NCBI GenBank assembly: GCA_043101845.1
Contig: JBICHN010000002.1
Span: 1 to 64,000 of the forward strand
Direction of reading: 5' to 3'
Length of the DNA stretch: 64,000 bases
From: JBICHN01 sp043101845
GTDB lineage: Bacteria; Planctomycetota; Phycisphaerae; Phycisphaerales; UBA5793
Made by a program: the position numbers and the translations under genes. Below, piece by piece: positions 1 to 9,408 of the stretch; the stretch's first letter is position 1, and each line of letters begins with the position of its first letter. Below the pieces are notes generated by a model. That model made no database searches. It was given only the letters and a program-made list of their open reading frames with translations, and was not told the DNA's origin.

Positions 1-62
1 CCGATCAGCGTCGACTTGCCGTCGTCGACGGATCCGGCCGTCGAAAACCTCAGCAGGTCCAC
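1..62 (-). CDS. cysN: Sulfate adenylyltransferase subunit 1 (CysN), N-terminal fragment
   Basis: Only the first 20 or so codons lie in the window; the gene runs off the left edge. The GTG start at 62 is preceded at good spacing by the Shine-Dalgarno AGGAGG. The visible peptide contains GSVDDGKST, the GTPase P-loop near the N-terminus of CysN, in the usual context after FSTA. CysN is the GTP-hydrolysing partner of CysD in ATP sulfurylase, making adenosine 5'-phosphosulfate from sulfate and ATP. It lies 37 bp downstream of cysD in the same direction, the normal operon order. Whether it carries a fused APS kinase domain (CysNC), common in this phylum, cannot be seen. Confidence 0.9.
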   Translation of the reverse strand, partial: MDLLRFSTAGSVDDGKSTLI

Positions 63-99
63 GACCCACCTCCTGTACGTCCCGGAGCGCCGGTGCGCA

Positions 100-1008
100 C
101 TAGAAATAGCCCTGCTTCTTGCGGTCTTCCATGGCCGCTTCCGATCGCCGGTCGTCGGACCGCCCGCCCCGCTCGGTCTGACGCGCCGCGGCGACCTCGG
201 CGATGATCTCCTCGAGCGTCGACGCCGCCGACTCGGTGGCTCCCGTACACGTCGCGTCTCCGATCGTCCGGAAGCGGATCGTCTTCTCGACCCAGGCCTC
301 ACCGGGCAGGAGCCGGTTGTGCTCGGACTCGGCCAGGAGCACGCCGTCCCGCTCGACGACGTTGCGTCGGTGCGAGAAGTACAGCGACGGCATCTCGATC
401 CCCTCGTCGGCGATGTACTGCCAGACGTCCATCTCGGTCCAGTTCGAGAGCGGGAAGGCGCGGAAGTGCTCGCCGGGATTCCGACGGCCGTTGAAGAGGT
501 TCCACACCTCCGGCCGCTGGTTCTTCGGGTCCCACTGACCGAAGCGATCGCGATGCGAGAAGAAGCGCTCCTTGGCCCGCGCCTTCTCCTCGTCCCGCCG
601 GCCGCCCCCGAGCGCGACGTCCGCCTTGAGCTCGGCGAGGGTGTCGAGGAGCGTCACGGTCTGGAGCCCGTTCCGGCTCGGGTTGGGCCCGTCCTCCTCC
701 TTCACCCGACCCGCGTCGATCGACGCCTGCACCGACCCCACGTGGAGCTTGGCGCCGGAGTCGGCCACCAGCCGGTCCCGGAACTCCAGCGTCTCGGGGA
801 AGTTGTGCCCCGTGTCGATGTGCACGAGCAGGAAGGGAATGCGCGCCGGATGGAACGCCTTCCGCGCCAGGTGCACCATCAGGATCGAGTCCTTGCCGCC
901 CGAGAAGAGGAGGACCGGGCGCTCGAACTGAGCGGCCACCTCGCGCATCACGAAGATCGACTCCGACTCGAGGGTTCGGAGGTGGGAGTGGGCTCGCCCG
1001 GGCTTCAT
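100..1008 (-). CDS. cysD: Sulfate adenylyltransferase subunit 2 (CysD)
   Basis: 302 residues, the usual length of CysD. The PP-loop SGGKDS is at about residues 36-41 and the family stretch RRDEEKARAKERFFSHRD follows near the middle. CysD adenylates sulfate to APS, with CysN supplying GTPase energy. The gene begins 4 bp after the stop of the UDP-glucuronate decarboxylase gene and is followed by cysN, so the three are almost certainly one transcript. APS can feed assimilatory reduction or, via PAPS, sulfation. No APS or PAPS reductase gene is in view, and the sugar-nucleotide neighbour favours a role in sulfated polysaccharide; that last point is inference. Confidence 0.95.
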   Translation of the reverse strand: MKPGRAHSHLRTLESESIFVMREVAAQFERPVLLFSGGKDSILMVHLARKAFHPARIPFLLVHIDTGHNFPETLEFRDRLVADSGAKLHVGSVQASIDAGRVKEEDGPNPSRNGLQTVTLLDTLAELKADVALGGGRRDEEKARAKERFFSHRDRFGQWDPKNQRPEVWNLFNGRRNPGEHFRAFPLSNWTEMDVWQYIADEGIEMPSLYFSHRRNVVERDGVLLAESEHNRLLPGEAWVEKTIRFRTIGDATCTGATESAASTLEEIIAEVAAARQTERGGRSDDRRSEAAMEDRKKQGYF

Positions 1009-1012
1009 GACG

Positions 1013-1987
<975 letters not shown>

Positions 1988-2158
1988 GCCGTTCTCCTCC
2001 GATCGCAGAATCGTCGCCGCGAGTGGTATCGTCTCATTTCGTCCGGGTGATGAGTAGGGTAGGCGGCGCCAGTCCCACCCGGCGCCCGGCGCCGCGGTCT
2101 TCGCGGGTCCCGAACGGTCGATCGGGCCGATTGGCGGGTCGATCGCGCTTCGGCGCGG

Positions 2159-2186
2159 CTGGACTTCACTCCAGTCCTGCTACACT
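2159..2186 (+). promoter_or_regulatory. Candidate sigma70-type promoter of mutS
   Basis: A TACACT hexamer at 2181-2186 lies 15 nt before the mutS ATG, with CTGGAC at 2159-2164 as a weak -35 at 16 bp spacing. An inverted repeat GGACT/AGTCC overlaps the spacer. There is no Shine-Dalgarno before mutS, so the implied leader would be only about 8 nt. The assignment rests on hexamer similarity only. Confidence 0.35.
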
Positions 2187-2201
2187 GCCCGTCGACCCGC
2201 C

Positions 2202-4892
2202 ATGACACCGCCGAACGATGCGAAGCTGACACCCGCCATGCGGCAATACGCCGCGTTCAAGAAGAAGCACCCGGACTGCGTGCTCTTCTTCCGCATGGGC
2301 GATTTCTATGAGATGTTCTACGACGACGCGGAGCTGTGCCATCGCGTCCTCGGCATCACGCTGACCGAGCGCTCCGCCGGCGTGCCGATGGCCGGCGTGC
2401 CCTACCACTCGGTCGAGTCCTATCTGCGCAAGCTCATCGAACAGGGGTACCGTGTCGCCGTCGCGGACCAGGTGCAGGACCCGCGGGAGGCGAAGGGGAT
2501 CGTCGACCGCGCCGTCACGCGCGTCGTTACTCCGGGCACACTCGTCGACGCGTCCCTTCTTGACGACGCGCGGGCGAACTGCGTCGGCGCGGTCCTCTTC
2601 ACGGAAGCCGGGGACGATTCGCCCGCATGCGTCGCCGTCGCGGAGTTGTCGACCGGATCCTTCCAACTCGTCGATGTCGGCGGGGAGACTCTGGGGGATG
2701 AGCTTGCGCGACTCGGCGTCGCGGAATTGCTCTACGCCGACACGGCGACGGGTGAAGCGCCCGCGCGCGTGACACGACATTGCGACGGGGTTCCGCTCGC
2801 GCTGACCGGCCGCCCCGGCTGGCATTTCCGGCACGTTGAAGCGCACGAGGCGCTGACCCGCCAGTTCGGCGTGTCGACGCTCGCCGGATTCGGGCTCGAC
2901 GATTCAGACCCGGCGGTCGGCGCGGCCGGCGCGCTCGTGCGCTTTCTGCTCGAGACACAGACCGCCGACGACGATACGAGCCGCTTGCGTCATCTCCGCC
3001 CGCCCCATCGTCGCACGGCGGACGCATTCGTCGCCGTGGATCAGGTCAGCCTGCGGAGTCTCGAGATCGAACGCACGATGCGCACGGGCGAAGTCGCGGG
3101 CACTCTGCTCGGAGTCCTGCAGTGCGCGATCACCCCGATGGGCAAGCGACTGTTGCGTGACTGGCTTTGTTTTCCACTTCGAGACGCCGACCGCATTCGC
3201 GCGCGACAGCGCGCCGTCTCAGCCTTCGTCGAGGATCGGGAGTTCCTTCACCGATTCGAGACGATTCTTCGAGAGATCCAGGATGTGTCGCGGATCGCCG
3301 GGCGGGTGGTTCTGCGCCGGGCGACGCCACGCGATCTCGTCGCGCTCGGTCGTTCGGTGGCGCCGATCAGTCGTCTGAGGGATTTGCTCGAAGCCCGCCC
3401 GGCGTTCGACGCCGCGTACCGGACGCTCTCCGAACTCATCGAAGTCCTGATTCCGATCGCCGAAGAAATCAGCGCGGCCTGCGTCGACGCCCCCCCGGCG
3501 CATCTCCGTGAGGGGGGGCTGTTCCGCGACGGATTCGACGCGTCGCTCGACGAGTGCCGCGGGCTGCAGCGCGACGCAAACGAGTGGCTCGCGAGGTACC
3601 AGCGGACGCTCGTGGAAGAGACCGGGATTCCATCGCTCAAGGTCGGGTACAACAAGGTATTCGGGTACTACATCGAAGTGACGAGCGCGCATCGCGGCAA
3701 GACTCCGGACGAGTGGACCCGCAAACAGACGCTCAAGAATGCCGAGCGGTACATCACACCTCCGCTCAAGGAGTTCGAGTCGAAGGTTCTCAGCGCGGAA
3801 CAGCGCGCGATCGATCGGGAGCAAACCCTTTTCGCGGCGCTCGTTGATCGACTTGACGCCGTCAGTCGCGAACTTGCCCAGTACGCCGAGACGGTCGCCG
3901 CGCTCGATGTGCCCGCCGCTTTCGCTCGTCGGGCCATCCAGCGCAGTTATGTTCGGCCGGAGATTGTCGACGAACCGATGCTTGAGATCCGGGCAGGGCG
4001 GCACCCGGTGCTCGACGAGTTGCTGGGCGAACGATTCGTCCCGAACGACACCTCTCTCGGACGTCACACGCATGGTGACACGGATCCGAACAACGAGGCG
4101 GGGGGCGCCGACTCGTTTTCACTCGCTCTCATCACCGGGCCGAACATGGCGGGCAAGTCGACCTACATTCGCCAGGTCGCTCTGGTCACGCTGCTCGCGC
4201 ATACGGGATCGTTCGTACCGGCGGAGCGGGCCGTTGTCGGCCTGGTCGATCGGATCTTCACGCGTATCGGCGCCAGTGACGAATTGCACGCGGGGCGTTC
4301 GACCTTCATGGTCGAGATGACCGAGACCGCGAACATTCTCCATCACGCGACCGATCGCTCGCTCGTCGTCCTCGACGAGATCGGTCGCGGCACCTCGACG
4401 CTTGACGGACTGAGTCTCGCGTGGGCGATCGCCGAGCAACTCGCGGAGATCGGCGCCCGGACACTATTCGCCACGCATTACCACGAGCTCACGACCATCG
4501 CCGATCAGGATGAGCGGGTGGGAAACCTGCATGTCGCCGTGCGGGAGTGGGCGGACGAGATCGTGTTTCTCTACCGCATCCTGCCGGGCCGGACGGGACG
4601 AAGCTACGGCATTCATGTCGCGAAGATCGCGGGACTCCCGACGGCGGCGATCGAGCGCGCCCGCTCGTTGCTCGAGTCGCTCGAGGTGCAGTCGGCTTCG
4701 GCCACGGGTGTCGCCGAGCGGGTCACGACGGCGCCTCCTTCGGGGACGCAGATGTCGCTCTTCACCGAGTACCTCCCGCATCCGGTCGTGCAGGATCTGC
4801 GGACGCTCGATCTTGACCAACTCACGCCCCTTCAGGCCTTTGACCTTCTCCGACGACTCCGTGAGCAAGCCGCGGACGAAGACAAGGACTGA
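2202..4892 (+). CDS. mutS: DNA mismatch repair protein MutS
   Basis: 896 residues, full length for MutS. The mismatch-reading Phe-x-Glu motif is in GDFYEMF at residues 33-39. Connector, lever and clamp regions follow, then the ATPase domain with Walker A GPNMAGKST near residue 646 and Walker B VVLDEIGRG near 721, with the STLDG signature after it. MutS binds mismatches and recruits MutL. A polar insertion rich in Gly, Asp and Asn (about 620-640) precedes the ATPase core. The gene stands alone; mutL is not in the window. The ATG has no Shine-Dalgarno. Confidence 0.97.
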   Translation: MTPPNDAKLTPAMRQYAAFKKKHPDCVLFFRMGDFYEMFYDDAELCHRVLGITLTERSAGVPMAGVPYHSVESYLRKLIEQGYRVAVADQVQDPREAKGIVDRAVTRVVTPGTLVDASLLDDARANCVGAVLFTEAGDDSPACVAVAELSTGSFQLVDVGGETLGDELARLGVAELLYADTATGEAPARVTRHCDGVPLALTGRPGWHFRHVEAHEALTRQFGVSTLAGFGLDDSDPAVGAAGALVRFLLETQTADDDTSRLRHLRPPHRRTADAFVAVDQVSLRSLEIERTMRTGEVAGTLLGVLQCAITPMGKRLLRDWLCFPLRDADRIRARQRAVSAFVEDREFLHRFETILREIQDVSRIAGRVVLRRATPRDLVALGRSVAPISRLRDLLEARPAFDAAYRTLSELIEVLIPIAEEISAACVDAPPAHLREGGLFRDGFDASLDECRGLQRDANEWLARYQRTLVEETGIPSLKVGYNKVFGYYIEVTSAHRGKTPDEWTRKQTLKNAERYITPPLKEFESKVLSAEQRAIDREQTLFAALVDRLDAVSRELAQYAETVAALDVPAAFARRAIQRSYVRPEIVDEPMLEIRAGRHPVLDELLGERFVPNDTSLGRHTHGDTDPNNEAGGADSFSLALITGPNMAGKSTYIRQVALVTLLAHTGSFVPAERAVVGLVDRIFTRIGASDELHAGRSTFMVEMTETANILHHATDRSLVVLDEIGRGTSTLDGLSLAWAIAEQLAEIGARTLFATHYHELTTIADQDERVGNLHVAVREWADEIVFLYRILPGRTGRSYGIHVAKIAGLPTAAIERARSLLESLEVQSASATGVAERVTTAPPSGTQMSLFTEYLPHPVVQDLRTLDLDQLTPLQAFDLLRRLREQAADEDKD

Positions 4893-5045
4893 GCCCCCGG
4901 ATCGGGCGTTCCCCTGAACGCACGGAAAAGGTCGGAACTTTCCGACAGGTCCGCGTACCCTTGGGGCTCACGCCGGACCGCGAATGTCCGGGGAACGGAT
5001 TCATGGCTCCGGGATGAGCCGTGCGGAGTCGGAAAGGGATCGCCA

Positions 5046-5615
5046 ATGAAGGCCGAGTATCTTCGTTCCAAGTTCGAGGCCGGTCTCTCGTATGAGGCCT
5101 ACCTCGACACGGGCAAGCCGGACCAGCAGGAGGCCTGGACCACGATCTACAACCAGGTCGAGCTTTCGCCGGAGCAGAAGAAGCTGATCGCCGGATTTAC
5201 GAGGGAAATGCACGTCGTCGCGATCTCGGGAATCTGGTGCGGTGACTGCGTGCAGCAGGGGCCGCTGCTTCAACGGATCGCCGAGGCGAACCCGGATGTG
5301 GTGCGCCTCGTCTGGCTCGATCGGGACGAGCACAAGGACCTCGCCGAGCAGATCAAGATCAACGATGGGCTCCGCGTGCCCGTCGTCCTCTTTCTCGCGG
5401 AAGACGATGAGTTCGTTTCCATCTACGGCGACCGAACGCTCACGCGTTACCGTGCGCTGGCCGAACGACAACTCGGACCCGCCTGTCCGATGCCCGGCGC
5501 CCCCGTGCCGACGGAAGAGCTCGCCGCAACCATGCAGGACTGGCTTGACGAGTTCGAGCGGGTGCAGCTTCTCCTGCGTCTGAGCAGCCGGCTTCGACAA
5601 CTGCACGGCGACTGA
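5046..5615 (+). CDS. Thioredoxin-like protein with WCGDC active site (copy 1)
   Basis: 189 residues, with no signal peptide or membrane segment, so cytoplasmic. The redox motif WCGDC has its cysteines at about 65 and 68 and is preceded by beta-strand HVVAISG. RVPVVLFL later supplies the cis-proline region of the fold. It resembles the thioredoxin_9 group more than classical thioredoxin (WCGPC). An N-terminal helical extension of about 50 residues and a C-terminal helical tail ending RLRQLHGD are shared with the next gene. The substrate is unknown; a disulfide reductase or redox sensor is plausible. AAGGG precedes the ATG at good spacing. It lies 34 bp upstream of its paralogue. Confidence 0.8.
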   Translation: MKAEYLRSKFEAGLSYEAYLDTGKPDQQEAWTTIYNQVELSPEQKKLIAGFTREMHVVAISGIWCGDCVQQGPLLQRIAEANPDVVRLVWLDRDEHKDLAEQIKINDGLRVPVVLFLAEDDEFVSIYGDRTLTRYRALAERQLGPACPMPGAPVPTEELAATMQDWLDEFERVQLLLRLSSRLRQLHGD

Positions 5616-5649
5616 TCCGCTCGAGCCCACGCGAAGAGAGGCGGGATGA

Positions 5650-6231
5650 ATGAGCCTGTTCAGCGCTCAGTTCCTGAAGGCGAAGTTCGAGGCGGGGCTC
5701 TCGTTCAAACCGTTCGTGGAAAGCGCCGCCGCCGAAGGCCATGACGGTCCCTGGCGACAGCGATTCGCCCAGCTCGAACTCTCCGCAGACCAGCGGAAAC
5801 TCGTCAGCGAATTCACGCGAGATATTCGCATCGTGTCGATTACCGGTGCGTGGTGCGGTGACTGCGCCCTTCAGGGCGCCGCGCTCGCGCGAATCGCCGA
5901 GGCGAACCCGGATCGAGTCGAACTCCGGTTCCTGCATCGCGATCCTCACGCCGACCTGCTCGTGAAGACGCCGATCAACGCCGGCTTCCGCGTTCCGGTC
6001 ACCTTCTTCCTCGCGGAAGACTTTGAGCTCGTGAGTCGCTTTGGCGATCGCACGCTCTCGCGGTACCGGTCGATGGCGCGGAAACAACTCGGCGAGGCGT
6101 GCCCCCCGCTCGGCGCGCCGGCGCCGAACGATCCCGTCGCCCGCGTCATGGCTGAGATGCTCGACGAAGTCGAGCGGGTGCATCTTCTGCTTCGAACGAG
6201 CGGACGCCTACGCCGTCGACACGGCGACTGA
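5650..6231 (+). CDS. Thioredoxin-like protein with WCGDC active site (copy 2)
   Basis: 193 residues, a tandem paralogue of the preceding gene. Shared features include the opening KAKFEAGLSF, the WCGDC motif (Cys69, Cys72), RIAEANPD after it, FRVPVTFFLAED, GDRTLSRYR and the tail RLRRRHGD. The N-terminal region differs most. Both cysteines are kept, so this is a duplicated active gene rather than a decayed copy. It is the second gene of a likely two-gene transcript; GAGAGGCGGG precedes the ATG. It ends 9 bp before the convergent NHL-repeat gene with no obvious hairpin between. Confidence 0.8.
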   Translation: MSLFSAQFLKAKFEAGLSFKPFVESAAAEGHDGPWRQRFAQLELSADQRKLVSEFTRDIRIVSITGAWCGDCALQGAALARIAEANPDRVELRFLHRDPHADLLVKTPINAGFRVPVTFFLAEDFELVSRFGDRTLSRYRSMARKQLGEACPPLGAPAPNDPVARVMAEMLDEVERVHLLLRTSGRLRRRHGD

Positions 6232-6240
6232 GACCGCCAC

Positions 6241-7233
6241 CTACGGATCGGCGATCACGACGACGGTTTCCACCGTTCTGGCCTCGAGATCGATGGCGCG
6301 CACCCGGGCCGACTCGCGGTCGCCACTTTGCGTGATTTCGAGCACGAAGAGCGTCTGTGAATCGTCAATGGCGAGCCCCACCGGGCCGTCGAACGACGCA
6401 TCGGACAGGCCACCGTCAGCGCTGCCCCGCGCGCCCGTTCCCGCGAGCGTTTCGACCGTTCCGTCCGCGTCAATGCGGTAGATTCGATGTCCGTAGTAGT
6501 CGGCGGCGAAGATCACGCCGACGTCCGTTGTGGCGACTCCGATGAGCATCTCGAACGGGGCCGACTCCGCGTCCGTGATCGTCACGACCGAGCCGTCCGG
6601 TGTCACGCGTCGAAGCGCCTTCCCGCCGTCAGTGAGGATCAAGTCGCCGTTCGCCGCCCATGCGAATCCGGCGCCGTGCAGCCCCGCAAATCGCGCGGCC
6701 TCACCGACGCCATCCTGCATCGCGTCTCGTTCGGCGCCCGCGAGCGCCGTGACGGCGCCGTTCGGATCGATACGAACGAGCTGCTCCTTGTTCCGCGCCT
6801 CTTCGCGTCGATCAACGGTAACGACGGATCCATCACGCTCGTCGAGGATGAACGGGTCGCCCCCGAGTCCGATCGCCGGGAACGGCTGCTCGAGATCATT
6901 CCGCTTCGCGTTCGCGGGCGACATGATCGAAGCCCGCGCGCCGTCAGAGGTGATCCGCCACACATTGCTCCCGGCGTCGCTTGCGGTGATGAGCGCGCCA
7001 TCCGCGTCGAGATAGAGATGATGAGGCACGCGAAAGGCTTCGTCGAGTCCGCCTTCAGTCATGATCGACGCGTGTCCTTCGCGGGTCACGCGCCACACGC
7101 GACTGCTCGGTCCGTAGACGAACGAAATGACGCCGTTCGAATCGACGACGATTCCCGGTCCGGGGTGACCGGACGCCATCGTTGTGAACATCGCGGTCGC
7201 CATCAAACCTACGCATCGAAGCGAGGGTCGCAT
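6241..7233 (-). CDS. Secreted NHL-repeat beta-propeller protein
   Basis: 330 residues from the ATG at 7233, chosen because GGGAG precedes it and a signal peptide (MRPSLRCVGLMATAMFTTMA) starts there. The mature part consists of NHL-type blades with repeated cores such as VWRITSDG, LRRVTPDG and IYRIDADGTVETLAG, and GLAIDDSQTLFV near the end. Such propellers bind carbohydrate or protein, and some are lyases; nothing here identifies a catalytic site. It starts 13 bp after the upstream sulfatase stop, so the two are probably co-transcribed and exported together. Confidence 0.8.
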   Translation of the reverse strand: MRPSLRCVGLMATAMFTTMASGHPGPGIVVDSNGVISFVYGPSSRVWRVTREGHASIMTEGGLDEAFRVPHHLYLDADGALITASDAGSNVWRITSDGARASIMSPANAKRNDLEQPFPAIGLGGDPFILDERDGSVVTVDRREEARNKEQLVRIDPNGAVTALAGAERDAMQDGVGEAARFAGLHGAGFAWAANGDLILTDGGKALRRVTPDGSVVTITDAESAPFEMLIGVATTDVGVIFAADYYGHRIYRIDADGTVETLAGTGARGSADGGLSDASFDGPVGLAIDDSQTLFVLEITQSGDRESARVRAIDLEARTVETVVVIADP

Positions 7234-7246
7234 GCGCGATCTCCCG

Positions 7247-8698
7247 TCAGGGATCACTTGGAGCCCGAGTATCGACACCCCAGAGGGGAAACTCTTCTGA
7301 GGGAACATGGGCTTCGCGCAGGATTTCGCGCATGCGCTCCACGACGTCCGGGTGTTCACCTGCGACATCGCGTGATTCGCCCGGATCGTCGTTGAGGTTG
7401 AACAGCATGAGCCTCTCCTCGCCGCGTCGAAGGTTGCGTCGCACACCCTTCCACGGTCCAATCCGAACCGCCTGCTGGCTCCCGTAGCCCGGGAACTCCC
7501 AGTAGAGGTAGTCGTGCTCGGACTGGAGACCGTTATCAAGCAGAGTGGGAAGAAAACTCAATCCATCCGAGTCTTCCGGAGCGTCGACGCCGGCGATCTC
7601 GCAGAAGGTTGGAAGCACATCCCAGAACGCAGCGAGATGGTCGGTCTCGTAACCGGCGGGTATGCGTCCCGGCCAGCGCGCGACGAGCGGCACGCGGAGA
7701 CCGCCTTCGAAGACGCTGCCTTTGCGACCTCGAAACGGCCCGGCGCTTTCGAAAAACGGCGAGTCGGCGCCGCCGATGTCGAAGGTGGCGCCGTTGTCAC
7801 TCGTGAAGAGCACGATCGTGCGTTCGTCGACCTTCAGATCAACAAGCCGGTCGAGTAATCGTCCGACATGCGCATCCATTCGGGTCACCATCGCCGCATA
7901 TGCGGCGCGCGGCGAGTCATGCGGGAGATATCCCTTCGACCCTTCGTACGGCGGATCGGGCCAGGTTGATTCGTACTCGCGCAACGAATCCTCCGGAACC
8001 TGCAGGGCGAGGTGAGGAACCGGCGTGGCATAGTAGAGAAAGAAGGGCTCATCGTGGTGATCGTCGACGAACTCGATCGCTTCGTCGATCATAAGGTCCG
8101 GCGCATAGGCGTCGCCGACGAGATTGCCCCATTCATTGCCGTCGAGCGGCACGCGATCGCCGTTCCGCCAGAGGTGCGTCGGGTAATAGTTGTGCGCGAC
8201 GCGCTGGCACAGGTATCCGAACCAGTGGTCGAAACCCTGCTCGTTCGGCTCGCCGCTCGTGCCCGGCCCGCCGAGTCCCCATTTGCCGATGCACGCCGTG
8301 GTGTAGCCGGCGTCCTGAAGCAGCGTCCCGATCGTCGTCGTGCCGGCTGGCAGCGCAAGCTGACCTTCCCGCTCATCGGGACCCCAACCGCCCATCTCCT
8401 TGTTGTCGCGTATATACGCATGACCGGGGTGTCTGCCGGTGAGCAGCACACAACGCGAAGGCGCGCACACCGGACTGCCCGAATAGAACTGCATGAAACG
8501 AACGCCTTCGTTCGCGAGGCGATCGATGTTCGGCGTTCGGATTTTCGTCTGTCCGTAGCAGCCGAGTTCCGCCCAGCCCAGATCGTCCGCCACGATCAGA
8601 ATGATGTTTGGCGGATCCGCGTCGCGGGCGTCGACCCCGGCGAACGCGGCGGACTCGATGACGAGCGCGACGAGAGCAAGGAGTATTGGAATCCGCAT
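7247..8698 (-). CDS. Secreted sulfatase, formylglycine (Cys) type
   Basis: 483 residues from the ATG at 8698, which has AAGGAGA upstream and begins a clear signal peptide (MRIPILLALVALVIESAAFA). Metal-binding DD is at 38-39. The sulfatase signature CAPSR is at 78-82, with Cys78 the residue converted to formylglycine by an FGE not found in this window. GKWGLGG and FTSDNGAT give the other active-site loops. Family S1 (arylsulfatase A-like) enzymes remove sulfate esters, usually from algal or animal polysaccharides in planctomycetes; the substrate cannot be read here. Likely first gene of a pair with the NHL protein. Confidence 0.93.
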   Translation of the reverse strand: MRIPILLALVALVIESAAFAGVDARDADPPNIILIVADDLGWAELGCYGQTKIRTPNIDRLANEGVRFMQFYSGSPVCAPSRCVLLTGRHPGHAYIRDNKEMGGWGPDEREGQLALPAGTTTIGTLLQDAGYTTACIGKWGLGGPGTSGEPNEQGFDHWFGYLCQRVAHNYYPTHLWRNGDRVPLDGNEWGNLVGDAYAPDLMIDEAIEFVDDHHDEPFFLYYATPVPHLALQVPEDSLREYESTWPDPPYEGSKGYLPHDSPRAAYAAMVTRMDAHVGRLLDRLVDLKVDERTIVLFTSDNGATFDIGGADSPFFESAGPFRGRKGSVFEGGLRVPLVARWPGRIPAGYETDHLAAFWDVLPTFCEIAGVDAPEDSDGLSFLPTLLDNGLQSEHDYLYWEFPGYGSQQAVRIGPWKGVRRNLRRGEERLMLFNLNDDPGESRDVAGEHPDVVERMREILREAHVPSEEFPLWGVDTRAPSDP

Positions 8699-8834
8699 CG
8701 TTCGTCTCCTTCGACCGTACCCGACCGCATAATACTGTCGACGCCGCCGCCGCGATGGTCCATTTGACATGGTCGACGATCAACGACGATACTTAATCGC
8801 GTCGCGACGGGTCGCGGCGAATGGAGGGAACACG

Positions 8835-9377
8835 ATGACACAGCAGACCACCGATCCCCGTCTCGAACTCGCCAATCCCGGCGCCTACATCAAGCGCCTC
8901 ACGGACCTCGCCGGTGACCAGGACCGGTTCGAGATCCTCACCGCCACACCGACCGCGCTCGAGCGGCTCATCGAAGCGAATCCGGCGGACAGGCTCCGTC
9001 GTCGTCCGTTCGAGAACAAGTGGACGCCACTCGAAATCATCGGTCATCTACACGACACCGAGTGGGTCTTCGGGTATCGAACCCGCACGATCTTCTGTGA
9101 CGACGCGCCCGAGCTTGTCGGAATGGATCAAGATCGCTGGGCGGATCGCCTGCGGCACAACGATCGGCGGCCCGCCGAACTCGTCGCCGACTTTCGAGCC
9201 CTTCGGCAGATCAACCTCCGGTTCTGGCGGACGATTCCTGATGATGAACTGTCGCGGGTCGGGCGTCATCGCGAACGCGGCGACGAGTCACTCGAACTCA
9301 TGACGAAGCTCGCCGCCGGTCACGATCTCTGGCATCTCGATCAGATCAAGAGGTATCTCGCGGCGCTGCCCGGGTAA
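8835..9377 (+). CDS. DinB-like metal-binding protein
   Basis: 180 residues from the ATG at 8835, which follows GGAGGG at proper spacing. The four-helix DinB fold is indicated by IIGHLHDTEW (His at about 71 and 73) and GHDLWHLDQI (His at about 163 and 167), the histidines that coordinate the metal in DinB/YfiT-type proteins. Members are thiol transferases or of unknown function. The gene is divergent from the first sulfatase and 31 bp upstream of the second. A second DinB domain occurs in this window, fused to a metallo-hydrolase (25198-26529). Confidence 0.78.
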   Translation: MTQQTTDPRLELANPGAYIKRLTDLAGDQDRFEILTATPTALERLIEANPADRLRRRPFENKWTPLEIIGHLHDTEWVFGYRTRTIFCDDAPELVGMDQDRWADRLRHNDRRPAELVADFRALRQINLRFWRTIPDDELSRVGRHRERGDESLELMTKLAAGHDLWHLDQIKRYLAALPG

Positions 9378-9408
9378 CGAGTGCGTCCGCAGAATGAAGG
9401 GACAACTG

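Noticed and set aside
4974..4992. Hairpin CCGGAC/GTCCGG after mutS
   Set aside because: Perfect 6 bp arms but no T-tract after it on either strand, so not an intrinsic terminator by itself.
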